Shown: in pieces, positions 5,445-9,018 of the stretch | Numbering within the stretch: position 1 is the stretch's first letter | Layout: each line of letters starts with the position of its first letter | From: Armatimonadota bacterium | GTDB taxonomy: Bacteria > Sysuimicrobiota > Sysuimicrobiia > Sysuimicrobiales > Kaftiobacteriaceae | DNA: 9,018 nt | Assembly (NCBI GenBank): GCA_020028535.1 | Contig: JAIBHM010000064.1 | Coordinates: forward strand, 1 to 9,018 | Direction of reading: 5' to 3' | Program-made: the position numbers and the translations under genes | Notes under the pieces: generated by a model | Seen by the model: only the letters and a program-made list of their open reading frames with translations | The model's database searches: none | Told to the model about the DNA's origin: nothing

Positions 5445-8400
5445 TCAGCGTGACGTTCGACCTCTCTCGGGCTCGATGCTCAGGCGGATATTTACCCCGT
5501 CCAGCCTGACCTCTCGAGCTGTCCCCTTCGAGGGCAGCCCGGCCCGCAGCTCGGATGTGAGCGTCTCGCGCATAATGTAGTCGCGGTGCGCCTGAAGGAC
5601 CGGCTCGAGGGGGCCTTCATAGTGGAGGACGATCCGATCATCCACCGCCAGGTCAGCGTCCTTCCGAAGCGTCTGCACCTGGTGCACCAGCTCACGCGCC
5701 TGCCCTTCCAGGACGAGTTCGGGGGTGAGATTGGTCTCCAGGATGGCGAACTCCCCGCCCGCGCCCTCGGCCGCGTAGCCTCGGGTCTCGTGCATGCGCG
5801 GCTCAATGTCGTCGTGCGACAGCACGACGTCCTGTCCGTCCACGGAGAGGGTGAGTCTACCATCCCGCCTCAATGCCTCGAGCGCGGCGACAGGATCGAC
5901 GGCGCGGAGGGCGCGCGCAATATCCTGGACCTTCGCGCCGTGCTTTGGGCCCAGGACGTCGAACCGCGGCTTCACCTCAAAGGTCACGTAGCGGCTCGGG
6001 TCGTCCACGAAGCGGACCGCTTTGACGTTGAGCTCGTCGGCCAGCACCTCGAGCAGCTCCTGGTGATCCCGCAGGCTGCGAGACTTCGTCACCAGCAGCA
6101 CGGCCGGAAGCGGCTGGCGGACTTTGATCCTGGCGTGCCCGCGGGCGGCCCGCCCCAGGGCCACGAGCGTGCGCACCGATTCCATGGCCGTCTCCAGCTC
6201 TTCGTCCATCAGCGCTGCCTCCAGCTCGGGGAAATCCGCCAAGTGGACGCTGGCCGGCGCGCGCGGCTCGACCGCCCGAACAAGATCCTGGTAAATGCGT
6301 TCGCAAAGGAACGGGGTGAACGGCGCCATCGTCAGCACGAGCGTGCGCAGCACGCGATACAGTGTGTAGTAGGCGGCCCGCTTATCGTTGTCGTCCTCGC
6401 TCTTCCAGAACCGCCGGCGCGAGCGGCGCACGTACCAATTGGAGAGGTCGTCGACAAACGCCTCGATCGGCCGGCTGCTGCCTTGCGGGTCGTAGTCGTC
6501 CATGTGCTCCCGTACGGTGGCGACGAGTCGCTGCAGCCGGGAGAGAATCCAGCGGTCGAGGGTCGCCAGCTGCGGCGGCGTGCGCAGAAGGTCGCCCATT
6601 TCGAAACGTTCCAGGTTCGCGTAGGTCGTGAAGAAGGCGTACACATTCCACAACGGGATGAGAAAGTGCCTGCGCGTCTCGTCCAGCACGCCGTAGCCGA
6701 AGTTCAGGTTTGCCGTCGGGTTCTGGATGCAGTACAACCAGCGCATCACGTCCACGCCGGCCCGGTCCGCCGCCTCATTGAACTCGATGGCGTTGCCCTT
6801 GGACTTGTGCATATCCTCCCCACGCTCGTCGCGCACCAGGGCGTAGCCCAGGCACGTGCGGAATGGCTCCTGGCCGGCCAGCACCGTGGCCATCACGAGA
6901 AGCGAGTAGAACCAGTTGCGGTACTGGCCCGGGAAGCTTTCGGTGATGAAGTCCGCCGGGAACCACTGCCGCCAGTAGTCCGGGTCGGTGCGGTATCGGA
7001 GGGTACTCATCGAGACGATGCCGGCATCCAGCCACGCGTTGCCGACGTCGGGGATGCGCGCGGCGACCGAGCCGCAGTTCGCGCAGCGGATCTTCACCGC
7101 GTCCACCCACGGGCGGTGCGGGCTGTGCCCCTCGAACTCTTTCCACCCCTCCACTGCGCGCTCGCGCAGCTGCTCCTGTGAGCCAATGACATCGAAGGTG
7201 CCGCAGGACGCGCACTCGTAGATCGGCAGCGCCAACCCCCAGTACCGCTTTTTGCTGATCATCCAGTCGTGCATGTTCCGCAGCCAGTCCAGTTCACGGT
7301 CCAGTCCAAACTCTGGGATCCACTTGACCCGTTTCGTCATCTCCATGAGATCCGCGCGCAATGGATCCATGCGGATGAACCATTCATCGACCAGACGGAA
7401 GACCAACTCGGTTCCGCAGCGCCAGCACACCGGATAGCGGTGCTTGTATTTCTCAACCTTATAGAGCCGACCGATCTTCTTCAGGTGATCGATGATCGGC
7501 TGGGCCGCCTCGTCGGTCCGCATTCCAGTAAGCCAGTCGAAGCCCTCGATGAACACGCCGTTCTCGTCGATTGGGGCGATGACGGGCAGGTGGTGTTCTT
7601 TGCTGAGGGCAAAGTCCTCAGCGCCGCAACCCGGCGCGATGTGGACAATCCCCGTGCCTTCCGCGGAAGTGACGTCCGTCCATGGGATCACCCGGTGTTG
7701 GACCCCCCGCTGCGCAGTCAGGTTTTCGCGGGCTGTGTCGAACGGCCCATGGTAGCGCCACCCGACCATTTGCTCCCCAGGGAGGCGCTCCACGACAGTG
7801 TAGTCGCCCCGCAGGACGCCAACCGCCCCTTCCTCGAGGTAGAGCTCCTCCGCTCCCTGCTGGACGCGGACATACGTGAGACCCGGATGCACCGCGGCGG
7901 CGACGTTGCTCGTGAGCGTCCACGGTGTGGTGGTCCACACGAGCAGCGAGTGCGTCGGCCGATCCACGAGCGGGAAGCGCACGAAGACGCCCGGGTGGGT
8001 GATCTCCTGGTACCCCTCCGTGACGATCTCCTGCTCGCTGATTCCGGTCGCGCAGCGCGGGCACCAGGGCATCACGTCGTGGCCCTTGTAGACCAACCCG
8101 CGCTCGTGGCACCGTCGCAAGAACCCCCAGATCTGATAGTTGTTCTCGTCGGAGAATGTGAAGTACGAGCCGCCGAGTTCCGGATCGCCGAGGCGGCCAA
8201 CGATCTGCTCAGCGGTCTGCCGTAATTTTCCGCCTCCGCGCGCGGGAAAGTCGATGATCGTCGAGGGCTTCGTCTTGATGGCTTCGGCCAGCCGCCGCAG
8301 ATCGTCCGGAGCATTCCAGTCCATCCACATGCCGAGGCGCATCGACTGCTGCGTCTGCACTGCGGCGAACGTCAGGACGCGGTGCTTGCACAGGTTGACG

Positions 8401-8756
8401 AAGGCCTCGATGCCGTAACCTTCGATGTCCCGCTTGCTTGTGAAGCCCAGGTCTTTCTCGACCTCGACCTCGACCCACAGACCCTGGCAGTCGAATCCGT
8501 TCTGGTAGCGTTGGCGGAAACCGCGCATCGTCTTGTAGCGCTGGAACAGATCCTTGTACGTCCGGCCCCACGCGTGGTGCACGCCCATCGGGTTGTTGGC
8601 CGTGATGGGCCCGTCGAGAAACGACCAGCGCTGGGACGCGCGTTCGTTGCGGCGGAGGTATTGCTGGAGAGTCTGCTGATCCTCCCACCACCGCATGACG
8701 TCCCGCTCCATTGCTGGGAAGTCGACTTTAGATGAGACCGGTTTGAACTTCGGCAT
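5445..8756 (-). CDS. ileS: Isoleucyl-tRNA synthetase, long eukaryote-like type with GVHH in place of HIGH
   Basis: The ATG at 8754-8756 is chosen because GGAG precedes it by six bases and the protein then begins MPKFKPVSSK; an in-frame ATG at 8768 would add MEMA without a ribosome binding site. The 1103-residue enzyme charges tRNA-Ile with isoleucine. Visible landmarks are the catalytic start GPITANNPMGVHHAWGR with GVHH at 58-61 where HIGH is expected, then NGFDCQGLWVEVEVEKDLGF, and the CP1 editing domain with TTTPW (275-279) and GTGIVHIAPGCGAED (367-381, Asp381). Next come CxxC pairs (WCPRC, CWRCG, CASCG, CANCG) that may bind zinc, the second signature DMHKSKGN (648-655) in place of KMSKSKGN, and an anticodon-binding domain with LSNWYVRRSRRRFW. 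Length and motifs fit the IleRS2 group rather than the E. coli-like IleRS1. A T-box leader controls it. Only this ileS is visible; whether the genome has another is unknown. Confidence 0.96.
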   Translation of the reverse strand: MPKFKPVSSKVDFPAMERDVMRWWEDQQTLQQYLRRNERASQRWSFLDGPITANNPMGVHHAWGRTYKDLFQRYKTMRGFRQRYQNGFDCQGLWVEVEVEKDLGFTSKRDIEGYGIEAFVNLCKHRVLTFAAVQTQQSMRLGMWMDWNAPDDLRRLAEAIKTKPSTIIDFPARGGGKLRQTAEQIVGRLGDPELGGSYFTFSDENNYQIWGFLRRCHERGLVYKGHDVMPWCPRCATGISEQEIVTEGYQEITHPGVFVRFPLVDRPTHSLLVWTTTPWTLTSNVAAAVHPGLTYVRVQQGAEELYLEEGAVGVLRGDYTVVERLPGEQMVGWRYHGPFDTARENLTAQRGVQHRVIPWTDVTSAEGTGIVHIAPGCGAEDFALSKEHHLPVIAPIDENGVFIEGFDWLTGMRTDEAAQPIIDHLKKIGRLYKVEKYKHRYPVCWRCGTELVFRLVDEWFIRMDPLRADLMEMTKRVKWIPEFGLDRELDWLRNMHDWMISKKRYWGLALPIYECASCGTFDVIGSQEQLRERAVEGWKEFEGHSPHRPWVDAVKIRCANCGSVAARIPDVGNAWLDAGIVSMSTLRYRTDPDYWRQWFPADFITESFPGQYRNWFYSLLVMATVLAGQEPFRTCLGYALVRDERGEDMHKSKGNAIEFNEAADRAGVDVMRWLYCIQNPTANLNFGYGVLDETRRHFLIPLWNVYAFFTTYANLERFEMGDLLRTPPQLATLDRWILSRLQRLVATVREHMDDYDPQGSSRPIEAFVDDLSNWYVRRSRRRFWKSEDDNDKRAAYYTLYRVLRTLVLTMAPFTPFLCERIYQDLVRAVEPRAPASVHLADFPELEAALMDEELETAMESVRTLVALGRAARGHARIKVRQPLPAVLLVTKSRSLRDHQELLEVLADELNVKAVRFVDDPSRYVTFEVKPRFDVLGPKHGAKVQDIARALRAVDPVAALEALRRDGRLTLSVDGQDVVLSHDDIEPRMHETRGYAAEGAGGEFAILETNLTPELVLEGQARELVHQVQTLRKDADLAVDDRIVLHYEGPLEPVLQAHRDYIMRETLTSELRAGLPSKGTAREVRLDGVNIRLSIEPERGRTSR

Positions 8757-8762
8757 CGCCAT

Positions 8763-8766
8763 CTCC
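8763..8766 (-). promoter_or_regulatory. Ribosome binding site of ileS
   Basis: GGAG on the minus strand lies six bases before the ATG at 8756, directly after the T tract of the leader terminator. It favours the MPKFKPV start over the ATG at 8768, which would place the site inside the coding region. Confidence 0.7.
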
Positions 8767-8768
8767 AT

Positions 8769-8804
8769 GAAAAAACAAAATCGTCCGCCCCACCTGGGGC
8801 GGAC
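8769..8804 (-). terminator. Rho-independent terminator of the ileS T-box leader
   Basis: GTCCGCCCC (8796-8804) pairs perfectly with GGGGCGGAC (8783-8791) around the loop AGGT. A T-rich run, GATTTTGTTTTTTC, follows to 8769. Its position between the T-box core and the ileS ribosome binding site shows attenuation at transcription rather than at translation. Wobble pairs can lengthen the stem only a little towards the antiterminator. Confidence 0.92.
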
Positions 8805-9018
8805 AACAGCTCCGCGGTACCACCCAGCTTCCGGTCACCGCCTGCTCCATGTGACCGGCGCTCAGCCGGAACTGAGGAACATGCGCTCGATTCCGCCCTC
8901 GATCTAACGGGTGAGGTTCCCGGCGGAGCCTACTCCCGAAACGGGTTTCGGTCCGAAGCTCCGGGGCGATCTTTCTCCCGCCGCCGCCCGCCAGCTTCCA
9001 CCACACCTGGCTCGCTCA
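8769..9018 (-). promoter_or_regulatory. Isoleucine T-box riboswitch leader of ileS, 5' end cut by window edge
   Basis: The minus-strand leader carries the T-box core GGGTGGTACCGCG (8813-8825). Within it UGGU (8819-8822) would pair with the ACCA end of an uncharged tRNA whose discriminator is A, as in tRNA-Ile. The Stem I specifier loop reads GAAAGATCGCCCCGGAGC (8957-8974); by alignment with known leaders the specifier is ATC (8968-8970), an isoleucine codon matching ileS. The distal part of Stem I is a GCCAG/CTGGC helix (8990-9011). A hairpin with arms at 8936-8941 and 8946-8951 fits Stem II. CCGGTCAC/GTGACCGG (8831-8858) forms an eight-pair Stem III before the antiterminator, whose AGCT arms lie at 8809-8812 and 8826-8829. 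Uncharged tRNA-Ile should stabilise the antiterminator and let ileS be transcribed. The 5' base of Stem I and the promoter are beyond the right edge. Confidence 0.93.

Noticed and set aside
5586..7181. A 531-codon open frame on the plus strand opposite ileS
   Set aside because: It lies wholly antisense to the well-conserved IleRS, has no recognisable domain and a composition typical of a GC-rich shadow frame.
7269..8225. A 318-codon open frame on the plus strand opposite the ileS catalytic and editing region
   Set aside because: It is antisense to conserved IleRS motifs and shows no domain or ribosome binding site support.
8757..8768. Start of ileS at the ATG at 8768 (adding MEMA)
   Set aside because: It begins right after the terminator T tract with no ribosome binding site, whereas GGAG sits six bases before the ATG at 8756 and the protein then begins as usual for the family.

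Overview
The window is a densely packed, GC-rich piece of bacterial chromosome holding housekeeping genes. All genes but one lie on the minus strand. Reading that strand from right to left, the order is: an isoleucine T-box leader with its terminator, ileS, an aspartate-racemase-family gene, a TraR/DksA zinc-finger regulator, lspA, an lgt-like gene, an RluD-family pseudouridine synthase and pyrR. On the plus strand an RqcH/Rqc2 (NFACT) gene enters from the left edge, already missing its N-terminal part, and meets pyrR tail to tail. I see no mobile element, CRISPR array, tRNA or rRNA. No stretch above 300 bases lacks a gene; the longest non-coding stretch is the T-box leader at the right edge.

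The order ileS / TraR-DksA / lspA / rluD / pyrR is the arrangement typical of Bacillota and relatives. The T-box leader and RqcH point the same way. The high GC suggests a GC-rich Bacillota-like or neighbouring, possibly uncultured, Terrabacteria lineage. This is inference; no marker here fixes the taxon.

There are two expression units on the minus strand. The first is ileS, controlled by transcription attenuation through the T-box (specifier AUC, UGGU acceptor-binding sequence, nine-pair terminator stem followed by a T tract). The racemase gene follows it after a short gap. The second begins at a good sigma70-type promoter between the racemase and dksA/traR genes. It runs through dksA/traR-lspA-lgt-rluD-pyrR with overlapping ends: 49 bp for dksA/lspA, ATGA for lspA/lgt and ATGA for rluD/pyrR. 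lspA and lgt together suggest a lipoprotein-maturation pair.

The most notable observations are: (1) the IleRS is of the eukaryote-like long type and carries GVHH in place of the class I HIGH signature, an alteration linked in IleRS2 enzymes to extreme mupirocin resistance; (2) the Lgt homologue has lost most residues known to matter in E. coli Lgt; (3) rluD has no ordinary start codon between the lgt stop and its conserved domain; (4) a direct heptamer repeat lies in and around the promoter of the dksA/traR operon; and (5) the stop codons of rqcH and pyrR overlap. I did not find a convincing new multi-gene system.
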